From contig NZ_JAODLR010000001.1 of the NCBI RefSeq assembly GCF_025960875.1, positions 186,001 through 250,000 on the forward strand: a stretch of 64,000 nucleotides of DNA, written 5' to 3'. The translations under genes were made by a program, and so were the position numbers. Under the pieces are notes generated by a model that ran no database searches, was not told the DNA's origin, and was given only the letters and a program-made list of their open reading frames with translations. This DNA is from Crystallibacter permensis. GTDB lineage: Bacteria; Actinomycetota; Actinomycetes; Actinomycetales; Micrococcaceae. How positions within the stretch are numbered: the stretch's first letter is position 1; every line of letters starts with the position of its first letter. Shown one piece after another: positions 42,357 through 50,724 of this stretch.

Positions 42357-43868
42357 TTATCCCAATTCAGGTTTCAAGAGCGGGAAGAGAATGGTCTCCC
42401 GGATTCCCGTCTGGGTGAAGAGCATGACCAGCCGGTCAATACCCAGGCCAATGCCGCCCATGGGCGGCGCGCCGTATTCCAGCGCACGAAGGAAATCTTC
42501 GTCCAGCTGCATCGCTTCGTGGTCACCCGAGGCCGCCTTGCGCGACTGTTCGGTGAGCCGTTCACGCTGCACAACAGGGTCGATGAGCTCGGAGAAGGCG
42601 GTACCGCGTTCCATGCCGCCGATGATCAGGTCCCAGGCTTCGATGAGCCCGGGCTTGCTCCTGTGCGCTCGGGCCAGAGGCTGGGCTGCCGGCGGGTAGT
42701 CGTACACGAAGGTCGGCTGCAGCAGTGTCGGTTCCACGATTTCACCGAAAAGTTCGATAACGGTCTTTTCGGTGTCCCACTGGGGTTCCACCCTGACGCC
42801 ATGCTTTTCGGCGATGGCCCGCAAGGTACTGCCATGGGTTTCGGGCGTGATCTCCTCGCCCACGGCTTCGGAAAGTCCTGGGTAAACGCCGAGCCAGCGC
42901 CATTCCCCGTTGAGGTCGATGGTGCCGGCGTCGGTCTCGATGACGCGGCTGCCCACGGTGTCCGCTGCATTGAGGATCATTTCCTTCATGCGGTCGGCCA
43001 TCACAAACTGGTCGGCGTAGGCCTCGTAGCTTTCCAGCGTGGTGAATTCCGGGCTATGGGTCGAGTCCACACCTTCGTTGCGGAAGATGCGCCCGATCTC
43101 GAACACGCGGTCAATACCGCCGACCACAGCGCGCTTCAGGAAGAGCTCGGTGGCGATGCGCAGCGTCATGTCCTGGTCGAAGGCGTTCAAATGGGTTCGA
43201 AACGGCCGGGCGGCCGCACCGCCGTGGATGAGCTGGAGCATCGGGGTCTCCACCTCCACGTAGTCGCGGTTGTGCAGCGTTTCCCGGATGGAGCGAATGA
43301 TCGCCGCGCGGGTGTAGACCATCTGGCGCGCCTCGTCGCGGACCATCAGGTCCACGTAGCGCTGGCGCACCCGCGTCTCTTCGTTCAGGCCGGCATGCAG
43401 GACGGGCAGCGGGCGCAGCGCCTTGGAGACCATCGACCAGGAATCGGCCATGACCGAGAGCTCTCCGCGCTTGGAGGAGATGACCTCGCCGCGCACAAAC
43501 ACATGGTCGCCCAGATCCACCATGGACTTCCAGCCGGCCAGCGCATCCTCACCGACGTTGGCAAGGCTCAGCATGGCCTGCAGCCGGGTGCCGTTGCCCT
43601 CCTGCAGGGTGGCGAAGCACAGCTTGCCCGTGTTGCGGACGAAAACCACTCGGCCGGAGACGCCGACGGTTTCACCGGTGGTCTCATCGGCCGCTAGGTG
43701 ACCGTACTTCTCGCGGACCTCATTGAGAGTGCGGGTCCGGTCAACACCCACCGGATAGGGCTCCACACCGCTCTCAAGCAGTTTGGCGCGCTTGTCCATG
43801 CGCACGCGCATCTGCTCGGAGACGTCCGAAGGTTCCGGGGAAGGGGTGGGGGTTTTATGTGTGGTCAC
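42357..43868 (-). CDS. lysS: Lysyl-tRNA synthetase, class II
   Basis: A 503-residue class II synthetase charging tRNA-Lys. The N-terminal OB-fold reads VGVSGRVVFVRNTGKLCFATLQ (landmark, residues 68-89). Motif 2 contains FRNEG (262-266), and motif 3 is GIGLGIDRLVMLF (472-484). Length and order are normal. The cognate tRNA-Lys(UUU) is encoded 19 kb away in this window. A 50-residue gene follows two bases after the stop. The panD and coaX genes found here in mycobacteria are absent. Confidence 0.96.
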   Translation of the reverse strand: MTTHKTPTPSPEPSDVSEQMRVRMDKRAKLLESGVEPYPVGVDRTRTLNEVREKYGHLAADETTGETVGVSGRVVFVRNTGKLCFATLQEGNGTRLQAMLSLANVGEDALAGWKSMVDLGDHVFVRGEVISSKRGELSVMADSWSMVSKALRPLPVLHAGLNEETRVRQRYVDLMVRDEARQMVYTRAAIIRSIRETLHNRDYVEVETPMLQLIHGGAAARPFRTHLNAFDQDMTLRIATELFLKRAVVGGIDRVFEIGRIFRNEGVDSTHSPEFTTLESYEAYADQFVMADRMKEMILNAADTVGSRVIETDAGTIDLNGEWRWLGVYPGLSEAVGEEITPETHGSTLRAIAEKHGVRVEPQWDTEKTVIELFGEIVEPTLLQPTFVYDYPPAAQPLARAHRSKPGLIEAWDLIIGGMERGTAFSELIDPVVQRERLTEQSRKAASGDHEAMQLDEDFLRALEYGAPPMGGIGLGIDRLVMLFTQTGIRETILFPLLKPELG

Positions 43869-43929
43869 GATAGTTAAGGTTACCGGTTGTGCTCCGGTGG
43901 CTCCTATTCGATCTTCCCGGGTGCTCCGG

Positions 43930-44835
43930 CTAGCCCAAGTCGACGTTGTCGATCAGCCGCACCGGGCCTACTTTGGCGGCGACCAGAGCCAGGGCTTCGC
44001 CGGTAAACGGGGTGTCCTGGCAGTTGAAAGCCAGCGGCTCCAAAGTGACCGGATCGACCACTTCAAGGTAATCCAGCTCCACGAGTCGGGCGGACTTGAT
44101 CATGGCCAGGGCACCCTCGATGTCCAGCGGCTCGTGCCGGTCCGCCTGCTCCTTCAGATAGCGCAGGCTGCGCGGCAGGACCAGGGCGGCCTCGTGCTCC
44201 TCGGCGGAGAGGAAGCGGTTCCGGCTGGACAGCGCCAGCCCGTCCTCGTCCCGCACGATCGGCACCCCGACGATTTCGACCGGGAAATTCAGGTCCGCCG
44301 CCATCCGCTTGACCAGGGCCAGCTGCTGCGCGTCCTTCTTGCCGAAGTAGGCGCGGTAGTCCGCCGGGATGGGAGGCATGCCGTAATGCAGCAGTTTCGC
44401 GACCACCGTCAGGGCGCCGTCGAAATGCCCGGGCCGTGAAGCGCCTTCGAGTTTCCCACCCAACGGACCCGACGCCACCCGCACCATCGGTTCGCCGCCG
44501 GGGTAGACCTCTTCCACGGCCGGCGCGAAAACGATGTCCACCCCGCAAGAGCCCAACAGGTCCAGGTCCGCGTCCAGCGTGCGAGGGTACCGCTCCAGGT
44601 CTGCCGCGTCGCCGAACTGCAGCGGGTTGACGAAGATGGTGGCAATAACGACGTCGTTCGCCTGGCGTGCAGCGGTGGCCAGGGCGGCGTGCCCGGCATG
44701 CAGGCCGCCCATGGTCGGGACCAGGCCCTGGCTCGCGTGGCCGGCATGGTGCCTGCCGGCGGCCTCGCGCAGCAGCTCCGCGCTGGCGGCGTTGAGCTCG
44801 GCGTACGTGGTGGCCAGCTGGGGGCGGTTACTCAC
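43930..44835 (-). CDS. panC: Pantothenate synthetase
   Basis: A 301-residue ligase joining pantoate and beta-alanine with ATP, the last step to pantothenate. The nucleotide-binding HxGH is His46-His49 in [34 protein letters not shown] and [19 protein letters not shown] are the other family blocks. The GTG start overlaps the stop of the upstream DUF2520 gene (GTGA), so translation is coupled. panC is the last gene of the folB-to-panC overlap chain. Confidence 0.95.
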   Translation of the reverse strand: MSNRPQLATTYAELNAASAELLREAAGRHHAGHASQGLVPTMGGLHAGHAALATAARQANDVVIATIFVNPLQFGDAADLERYPRTLDADLDLLGSCGVDIVFAPAVEEVYPGGEPMVRVASGPLGGKLEGASRPGHFDGALTVVAKLLHYGMPPIPADYRAYFGKKDAQQLALVKRMAADLNFPVEIVGVPIVRDEDGLALSSRNRFLSAEEHEAALVLPRSLRYLKEQADRHEPLDIEGALAMIKSARLVELDYLEVVDPVTLEPLAFNCQDTPFTGEALALVAAKVGPVRLIDNVDLG

Positions 44836-45749
44836 TGAGGGTCCTCCGGAGTGGAACGGGTACTGAGAATATCCAGGATTTCGGTGGCCTGGGCGTCTTT
44901 GAGCAGGCCGCGTTCGAACGCCCGCTTGGCCGTGGCGCGGGCCAGCTCCTCATACGCCTGCCGGATGTCGGTGCTGCCGTGCTCGAGTTCGTACCCCAGC
45001 AGCGCCTCGCGGTGGACGCGGACGGTACCGGCGTCGCCGCGGGCCACCGGTCCGGTCAGCGCGCCCTCACCGGACGCCAGCGCGTTTTCCAGCGAGGCCC
45101 GCATCAGCGGACCCAGCAGCCGCTCCGGCTGGTCCACTCCGGCTGAGCTGAGCATTTGCGCGGACTGCGCGGCAATGGTGACCAGGTGGTTCGAGGCATG
45201 CGCCAGGGCTGCGTGGTAAAGCGGCCGGTCCTGCTCCTCGATCACGATGGGTTCGGCGCCCATCTCGACCACCAGGGCCTGGGCAATGGGGAGCACCGTG
45301 CGCGCAGCGGTCACCCCGAAGGCGCAGTCCGTGAGCCGGGTCAGGTCCAGGCTCATGCCGGTGAAAGTCATGGCCGGATGGATGGCCAGACCGATGGCAC
45401 CCTTGGCTTGGGCCGGCGCGAGCACGCTCACGCCGTGCCGCCCGGAAGTATGGGCCACCAGCTGGCCCGGTTGCCAGGCACCGGTCTCGGCAAGGCCGGC
45501 CACCAGTTCCGGCAGGGCATCATCGGGCACGGCCAGCAGCACCAGTTCGGCCCGCTCGATGATCTCGGGGATCTCCAGCACCGGCACACCGGGCAGCAGC
45601 ATTTCGGCCCGCTCCCGGCTGGCCTCGGACACGGCGGAAACACCGACGACGGCGTGCTGGGCCGCGCGCAGGGCCGCCCCCAGCACGGCGCCCACCTTGC
45701 CGGCGCCGATCACGCCGATACCAAGCCTGCCCGGTCTAACGCTGTTCAT
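44832..45749 (-). CDS. Rossmann-like and DUF2520 domain protein
   Basis: A 305-residue protein. An N-terminal NAD(P)-binding fold begins [19 protein letters not shown] (residues 9-27), and the C-terminal DUF2520 helical domain has the [20 protein letters not shown] block. The overall plan resembles short-chain beta-hydroxyacid dehydrogenases and ketopantoate reductase. ATG 45749 gives the canonical start. It overlaps panC by four bases downstream and the PH-domain gene by 14 bases upstream. The panC link suggests a pantothenate-related redox role, which is inference. Confidence 0.85.
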   Translation of the reverse strand: MNSVRPGRLGIGVIGAGKVGAVLGAALRAAQHAVVGVSAVSEASRERAEMLLPGVPVLEIPEIIERAELVLLAVPDDALPELVAGLAETGAWQPGQLVAHTSGRHGVSVLAPAQAKGAIGLAIHPAMTFTGMSLDLTRLTDCAFGVTAARTVLPIAQALVVEMGAEPIVIEEQDRPLYHAALAHASNHLVTIAAQSAQMLSSAGVDQPERLLGPLMRASLENALASGEGALTGPVARGDAGTVRVHREALLGYELEHGSTDIRQAYEELARATAKRAFERGLLKDAQATEILDILSTRSTPEDPQ

Positions 45750-47268
45750 CCTCGGCCTTTCCGTTCTCTGCGCCGGCCTGCTCCTGCACGGTCTCCTGCC
45801 GGCGTTCCAGCCAACGCTCCGGCACACTGTGCCGCCGGGCCGCCGCGGCGCGGACCGACTGTTCGTTGAACAGGCGGCGGGCCACGTCGATGTCCATCTG
45901 GTAGACCACCGGGCTGACCGGCCCCACCGTGGTCTGCAGCTGCAGATCCGCCACCCGCAGCTTCCGCGCCACCGGTCCTTGGTGCAGGGCCATCGACTGG
46001 GTGCGTTCGTGCGGGATCACGGCCAGGTTCCGTACCAACCTGCCGGAGCGGGCCAGCAGCGCCGTCTCCGTCACGGCGAAGCCGTTGCGCCGCCAGGTGA
46101 GGAAGGACAGCCACCGCACGCGGGGCGGGGAGGTGACGAAGCCGCCGTCGTTGTCCTGCCCCACCAGCCCGGCGGTGAAAACGCCGAACGGGTCCTCGGT
46201 GCCGGGGTCCGGGAGCACCAAGGCCAGCATCTGCATGACCTCGTCCCGTGTGCCCACCGGCAGCAGGGTGGTGCGCGCGCCGGAGTTCTCCGCGCTCACG
46301 CCGTAGCCGGCCACGTTGATCTTGATCCGGTACCAGTCCTTGGTCCGCCAGAGCAGCGGCTGGGACACTGCCACGGCCTGCACCCGCCCGGGCGGCACGG
46401 TCTGGGCCCGCGTCTCCAGCAATCCGTAGCGCAACCGGATGCCGTCCGGGGACACGGCCGCGCGGAAGTTGTAGGCGGTGCTGAAAACGCTCCAGTAGCC
46501 GGCCGCCACCGCGATCATGCCGGGCACCAGCGCCGACAGCAGCACCGGCAGGCCGCCCCAGTCCGCCACGTAGCCCACCGCTGCGGCCACGCCGATAACA
46601 ACGACGACGACGGCCAGCGCTACCGTTGCGCCAGACAGCACTGTGGCGCCGACAACCCGCTGCGGGGCGAGCTGGACAATGGGATGTTCCGGGGCCTCGG
46701 GCGCCTCGTCCGGATGCTCGGGGTCCAGCTCGACGCCGGAGGCCCGGGCCAGAATGGTCGCGCGGAGTTGCTGCGCGGAAGCCAGCGGGAGGTAGGCCAG
46801 CCGCACCGCGGATTCGCCGGCGTCCGCCACTTCGAACTTCAGCTCGGCGAGCCCGAAGATCCGGCCCAGCAGCGGCTGGATAACGTCGATCGCCTGGACC
46901 CGGTCCAGCCTGGCCTGGCGGTGCTGGCGGAACAGGATGCCGGAATTCACGCGGACGTGTTCCTCAGTGACCTGGTACCGGGTGAACCACCAGGACAGCA
47001 CGAAGGCACCCACCAGCAGCAGCACCACAACCAGCAGTACGACGACGGCCCAGATGCCCCGGCCCTCTGTCAGGATCCACAGGGGCTCGCCGCGGAACAT
47101 CGCTTCGAACCAGTCGCGCCCGAAGAAGTAGGCCATGGCGGCCAGGGCGATCCAGCCCCGGACAAACGGGGAAACGGGGTGGACGCGGTGCCAGTTTTCC
47201 GCGCGGTCCGGAGTCAGCGGCACCTCGCTTGAGGGGGAAACCGGGCCGTTGCCCTCCGGAGTGGTCAC
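45736..47268 (-). CDS. PH domain-containing membrane protein, YdbT-like
   Basis: A 510-residue membrane protein with pairs of TM helices (WIALAAMAYFFGRDWFEAMF, IWAVVVLLVVVLLLVGAFVL, VALAVVVVVIGVAAAVGYVA, and a fourth at VLLSALVPGMIAVAAGYWSV). They are separated by bacterial PH (bPH2/DUF304) domains, for example YQVTEEHVRVNSGILFRQHRQARLDRVQAIDV. Three PH repeats are likely. The GTG start overlaps the upstream smaller PH gene by GTGA. This matches the YdbS-YdbT pairing known in Bacillus. Function is unclear. Confidence 0.85.
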   Translation of the reverse strand: MTTPEGNGPVSPSSEVPLTPDRAENWHRVHPVSPFVRGWIALAAMAYFFGRDWFEAMFRGEPLWILTEGRGIWAVVVLLVVVLLLVGAFVLSWWFTRYQVTEEHVRVNSGILFRQHRQARLDRVQAIDVIQPLLGRIFGLAELKFEVADAGESAVRLAYLPLASAQQLRATILARASGVELDPEHPDEAPEAPEHPIVQLAPQRVVGATVLSGATVALAVVVVVIGVAAAVGYVADWGGLPVLLSALVPGMIAVAAGYWSVFSTAYNFRAAVSPDGIRLRYGLLETRAQTVPPGRVQAVAVSQPLLWRTKDWYRIKINVAGYGVSAENSGARTTLLPVGTRDEVMQMLALVLPDPGTEDPFGVFTAGLVGQDNDGGFVTSPPRVRWLSFLTWRRNGFAVTETALLARSGRLVRNLAVIPHERTQSMALHQGPVARKLRVADLQLQTTVGPVSPVVYQMDIDVARRLFNEQSVRAAAARRHSVPERWLERRQETVQEQAGAENGKAEDEQR

Positions 47269-47777
47269 AGCCCGGCCAGCCTTGCCTGCCCGCGCGCGGA
47301 AAGCTGCTCACGCAGCCGTGCGGCTTCCTCTGCGGGGAGTCCGGGAATGGAGGCATTGGTCTGCGGGGAGGCGGTGTGCAGTTTGACCGAGGCCAGCTTG
47401 AAGGCGCGCTCCAGCGGGCCGACCGCGACGTCGACATACTGCATGCGGCCGTAGGGAACCACCATGAGGCGCTGGAAGAAGATGCCTTGGCGGATCAGCA
47501 GGTCCTCGTCCCGCTCCGCATAGCCGATGGCCTTGACCTGGCGCGGAATGAGCAGGCCGATCCAGACCTGGATGACCAGCGTGCCGCCGGCCAGCAGCCA
47601 GGCGAGCCAGGCCGGAAAGCCGGGCCAGACGCCCGTGAGCAGCAGGATCAGCGGGACGCTGAGGATGGCCAGGCTGATCAACGCGGACACGGCCCAGCCG
47701 ATCAGCCGCACCGTGATGTACTTCGGTGCCACCCGGATCCAGCTGATGTCCGGCGGATCTATCGGCTCGCTACGCAT
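47265..47777 (-). CDS. PH domain-containing membrane protein, YdbS-like
   Basis: A 170-residue protein with two TM helices (LIGWAVSALISLAILSVPLI, WLAWLLAGGTLVIQVWIGLL) followed by one bacterial PH domain (IGYAERDEDLLIRQGIFFQR, VVPYGRMQYVDVAVGPLERA, LASVKLHTASPQTNASIPGL). The last block is the characteristic bPH2 ending. It overlaps the DUF3180 gene by eight bases and the larger PH gene by four. Confidence 0.87.
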   Translation of the reverse strand: MRSEPIDPPDISWIRVAPKYITVRLIGWAVSALISLAILSVPLILLLTGVWPGFPAWLAWLLAGGTLVIQVWIGLLIPRQVKAIGYAERDEDLLIRQGIFFQRLMVVPYGRMQYVDVAVGPLERAFKLASVKLHTASPQTNASIPGLPAEEAARLREQLSARGQARLAGL

Positions 47778-48267
47778 ACTCCCCCTCGCCCTCGGTCGAA
47801 CCGTCTTCGCGTTCGGCCGATTCCGGATCCTCCGGCGGGAGCTTGCAGAACCGTTCCACCATCAGACCAATAATGACCATGACCAGGCCACCGCCCATCA
47901 TAGCCAGCACCTGCAGCAGGATGCTGCCGGCCGGCCGGTAGGACAGCAGCACCAGCTGGTCAACCAGAATGCCGGCATGCCAGCCGAGCAGCAGCGCACC
48001 GGCGTAGGCGCAGGCCTGGGCTAGCACCAGCGTACGGGCGGCAAGAATGGGATCCAGCGGCTTCTCGCGCTTGCCGTTGCGCCAGCTGCGCACGCGCAGG
48101 CCGAGGACCAGCGTGAACACCATGATGGCGCCCATGGTGGCCAGCGAGCTCAAGTGCAGAACGGGAACCGGCAGGCCGCCGCGCGCGGTCACGAGGTTGG
48201 CCAGCCAGCCCAGCACCGCGGTGACGACGGCGATCGCCCCCAGCCAGCTGTACTTGATGGTCCTCAC
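47770..48267 (-). CDS. DUF3180 family membrane protein
   Basis: A 165-residue protein with four TM helices (YSWLGAIAVVTAVLGWLANL, LATMGAIMVFTLVLGLRV, ARTLVLAQACAYAGALLLGW, ILLQVLAMMGGGLVMVIIGL) and an acidic C-terminus. The RTLVLAQACAYAGALLLGWH block is typical of DUF3180, an actinobacterial family encoded after folK. GTG 48267 is the natural start; the longer open frame overlaps folK out of frame. Function unknown. Confidence 0.82.
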   Translation of the reverse strand: MRTIKYSWLGAIAVVTAVLGWLANLVTARGGLPVPVLHLSSLATMGAIMVFTLVLGLRVRSWRNGKREKPLDPILAARTLVLAQACAYAGALLLGWHAGILVDQLVLLSYRPAGSILLQVLAMMGGGLVMVIIGLMVERFCKLPPEDPESAEREDGSTEGEGEYA

Positions 48268-48286
48268 GATGCCGCGCCCATCCGGC

Positions 48287-48781
48287 TCAGTGCCCTGGTT
48301 CGAAAGGCGCCAGGCCGTCCAGGTCCCCTGCGGCTTCGGCCAGTTCGCCGACCGGGACGCCGTTGAGGGTTGCGTGCGCGTCCATCCAGGCCCAGGGCTG
48401 CAGCACAAAGGCCCGCTCATGGGCACGCGGGTGCGGGACGGTCAAGGCCTCGTCGTCGAGCTTGAGGTCGCCGTAGGTAATGATGTCCACGTCCAGAGTC
48501 CGCGGCCCCCAGCGCACCTCGCGGGTCCGGTGGTGCTTGTTTTCCACGCTCTGGCAGTGTTCCAGCAGCCGATGGGGCTCCAGATCCGTCTCCACCTCGA
48601 TCACCATGTTCAGGTAATCCGGCTGGTTCTCGGGACCGCCTACCGACTTGGTCTGCACAACCGGCGATACCGCGCAAAGGCGGACGTTGGGCGTGTCCAC
48701 CAGATCCGCGACGGCGTGGGAGAGCGTGTCGCTGCGTTCGCCGAGATTGCTGCCAAGGGCCAAAACCGCGCGTACACTCAT
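48287..48781 (-). CDS. folK: 2-amino-4-hydroxy-6-hydroxymethyldihydropteridine pyrophosphokinase
   Basis: A 164-residue HPPK that pyrophosphorylates the pterin before FolP. It has the ALGSNLGER start, SVGGPENQPDYLNMVIEVET and the signature RWGPRTLDVDIITYG with the metal-binding Asp pair, then LTVPHPRAHERAFVLQPW. The ATG overlaps the folB stop (ATGA). The folate genes here run folE-folP-folB-folK. Confidence 0.96.
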   Translation of the reverse strand: MSVRAVLALGSNLGERSDTLSHAVADLVDTPNVRLCAVSPVVQTKSVGGPENQPDYLNMVIEVETDLEPHRLLEHCQSVENKHHRTREVRWGPRTLDVDIITYGDLKLDDEALTVPHPRAHERAFVLQPWAWMDAHATLNGVPVGELAEAAGDLDGLAPFEPGH

Positions 48782-49137
48782 GAATTCTCCCGGTAGATAG
48801 TGATGGTGACGTCCCCGAACGGCACTTCGATGGGCGCCTGGGGCTTGTGGACCGTCACTTCCACGGCGGCGATGCTGAATGTGGCCAGAACGTAACCGGC
48901 GATCCGCTCCGCAAGGGTCTCGATCAGGTTCACCGGCTCGCCCGTGATGATCTCTTTGACACCCTCGGCCAGCTCGCCGTAGTGCGCGGTCAGGGTCAGG
49001 TCATCGGCGGCGGCCGCGGCACGGATGTTCGTGTGCAGGGCGACGTCGATGGTGAAGGGCTGGCCGTCCCGGCGTTCATGGTCAAACACTCCGTGGTAAC
49101 CGACGGCGGTGATGCCGGAGAGTTTGATGACGTCCAT
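48778..49137 (-). CDS. folB: Dihydroneopterin aldolase
   Basis: A 119-residue DHNA converting dihydroneopterin to hydroxymethyl-dihydropterin and glycolaldehyde. It has ITAVGYHGVFDHERRDGQPF at the N-terminus and LIETLAERIAGYVLATF, with KPQAPIEVPFGDVTITI at the end. ATG 49137 (MDVIKLSG) matches the family start; in-frame ATG 49161 and GTG 49167 would lengthen it by 8 or 10 residues, and no start has a clear ribosome site. It overlaps folK by four bases. Confidence 0.92.
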   Translation of the reverse strand: MDVIKLSGITAVGYHGVFDHERRDGQPFTIDVALHTNIRAAAAADDLTLTAHYGELAEGVKEIITGEPVNLIETLAERIAGYVLATFSIAAVEVTVHKPQAPIEVPFGDVTITIYRENS

Positions 49138-49172
49138 GCGGCCGGACCCGGCTGTGCCCATCTGCACCGGCT

Positions 49173-50078
49173 CTACCCGGCCCAGGCTGCGGCGACCTTG
49201 ACCGCGTCCAGGCTTGCACCGGAGTCGTGCACGCGCACGCCCCAGGCACCGTTGGCAACGGCCAGGGCGCTGATGGCCAGCGTGGCGTGGTCGCGCTCTG
49301 CCGGCGCGGCAACCTTGCCGGCGGAAGACAGCAGGGTGCCGAGGAAGCGCTTGCGGGATGCCCCGATGAGGACCTTGTGGCCGAGCTTTGTGAACTCCGG
49401 CAGCCCGCGCAGCAGGGCCCAGTTGTGCTCGGCGTTCTTGGAGAAGCCCAGCCCCGGATCAAGGATGATCTGGTCTTCGGCCACGCCGGCGGCCACAAAC
49501 TTGTCCCGCAGCTCGGCGAGTTCGGCCACAACCTCGGCCACTACGTCGTCGTACTTGGCGGCGGGGTCAACATTGCGCGCATCGCCGCGGCGGTGCATCA
49601 GCACGTAGGGAACCTTGCGTTCGGCAATCAGGCCCGGCATTTCCGGGCTGAAGGTCATGCCGGAAACGTCGTTGATAATGCCGGCACCGGCGTCGATCGC
49701 CTTGGCCGCGGTATCCACGTGCATGGTGTCCACGCTGACCAGGGCACCGGCCTTCGACAGCGTCTCGATCACGGGCAGGATGCGGGCCTGTTCCTCTTCG
49801 GGAGTGATCGACTCCGCACCCGGACGGGTGGACTCACCGCCAACGTCAATGATGTCTGCGCCGCCGTAGAACAATTTCAGCCCCTGGGCAATGGCCTTGT
49901 CCGGGGAGACGAACTTGCCGCCGTCGCTGAAGGAATCCGGAGTGACGTTCAGGATCGCCATCACCACGCCGCGGTCGGTGGGCAGATCCGAAAACTTTCG
50001 GGGTGCGCGCACCTTGCGGACAACGGGCAGCGGGGAAGTTGCGGGCCCGGTTCCGGGCACTGCTGCGAGTGAATCCAT
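49173..50078 (-). CDS. folP: Dihydropteroate synthase
   Basis: A 301-residue TIM-barrel enzyme joining p-aminobenzoate to the pterin diphosphate; the target of sulfonamides. Signatures are VVMAILNVTPDSFSDGGKFV, VGGESTRPGAESI, DVSGMTFSPEM, YVLMHRRG and IILDPGLGFSKNAEHNWALL. An N-terminal extension of about 35 residues precedes the barrel. It lies 28 bases after folE. Confidence 0.95.
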   Translation of the reverse strand: MDSLAAVPGTGPATSPLPVVRKVRAPRKFSDLPTDRGVVMAILNVTPDSFSDGGKFVSPDKAIAQGLKLFYGGADIIDVGGESTRPGAESITPEEEQARILPVIETLSKAGALVSVDTMHVDTAAKAIDAGAGIINDVSGMTFSPEMPGLIAERKVPYVLMHRRGDARNVDPAAKYDDVVAEVVAELAELRDKFVAAGVAEDQIILDPGLGFSKNAEHNWALLRGLPEFTKLGHKVLIGASRKRFLGTLLSSAGKVAAPAERDHATLAISALAVANGAWGVRVHDSGASLDAVKVAAAWAG

Positions 50079-50106
50079 AAATGTCTACCGTTTCTGCTTG
50101 TTTCGC

Positions 50107-50715
50107 TTATCGCCCGATGATCAGGCTCATGGCCTCTGCCCTGGTGGCAGTTTCCCTGAGCTGACCGCGGACTGCGGACGTTACCGTCTTGGCGCCCGGC
50201 TTGCGGACACCGCGCATGGACATGCACATGTGCTCGCACTCGATGACGACGATGGCACCCTTGGGCTCGAGATGCTCCATCAGGGCATCAACAATCTGCG
50301 TGGTGAGCCGTTCCTGGACCTGCGGGCGGCGGGCATAGACCTCCACCAGCCGGGCCAGTTTGCTCAGCCCCGTCACCTTACCTTCATGGGAAGGAATGTA
50401 GCCAATATGGGCGGTGCCGTGGAACGGAACCAGGTGGTGCTCGCAGGTGGAATAGAACGGAATGTCCTTGACCAGCACCATTTCTTCATGGTCAATATCG
50501 AAGGTGGTGGCCAGCAGGTCCGCCGGGTCCTGGTGCAGGCCGGCGAAGACTTCGGCGTAGGACTTGGCCACCCGCCGGGGTGTCTCCACCAGCCCCTCGC
50601 GGTCAGGGTCTTCGCCCACGGCAATGAGGATTTCGCGCACTGCGCGCTCGATCCGGGGCAGGTCTATCGAGCTGTCGATTTCCAGCTCGGCGATTACATC
50701 GTCGTATTCGGTCAC
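50107..50715 (-). CDS. folE: GTP cyclohydrolase I
   Basis: A 202-residue enzyme converting GTP to dihydroneopterin triphosphate, the first folate step. The zinc site is built from Cys and His in [13 protein letters not shown] and [33 protein letters not shown] and [20 protein letters not shown] are typical. It starts nine bases after the ftsH stop, so it is almost surely co-transcribed with ftsH. Confidence 0.96.
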   Translation of the reverse strand: MTEYDDVIAELEIDSSIDLPRIERAVREILIAVGEDPDREGLVETPRRVAKSYAEVFAGLHQDPADLLATTFDIDHEEMVLVKDIPFYSTCEHHLVPFHGTAHIGYIPSHEGKVTGLSKLARLVEVYARRPQVQERLTTQIVDALMEHLEPKGAIVVIECEHMCMSMRGVRKPGAKTVTSAVRGQLRETATRAEAMSLIIGR

Positions 50716-50724
50716 TTGTGAATC

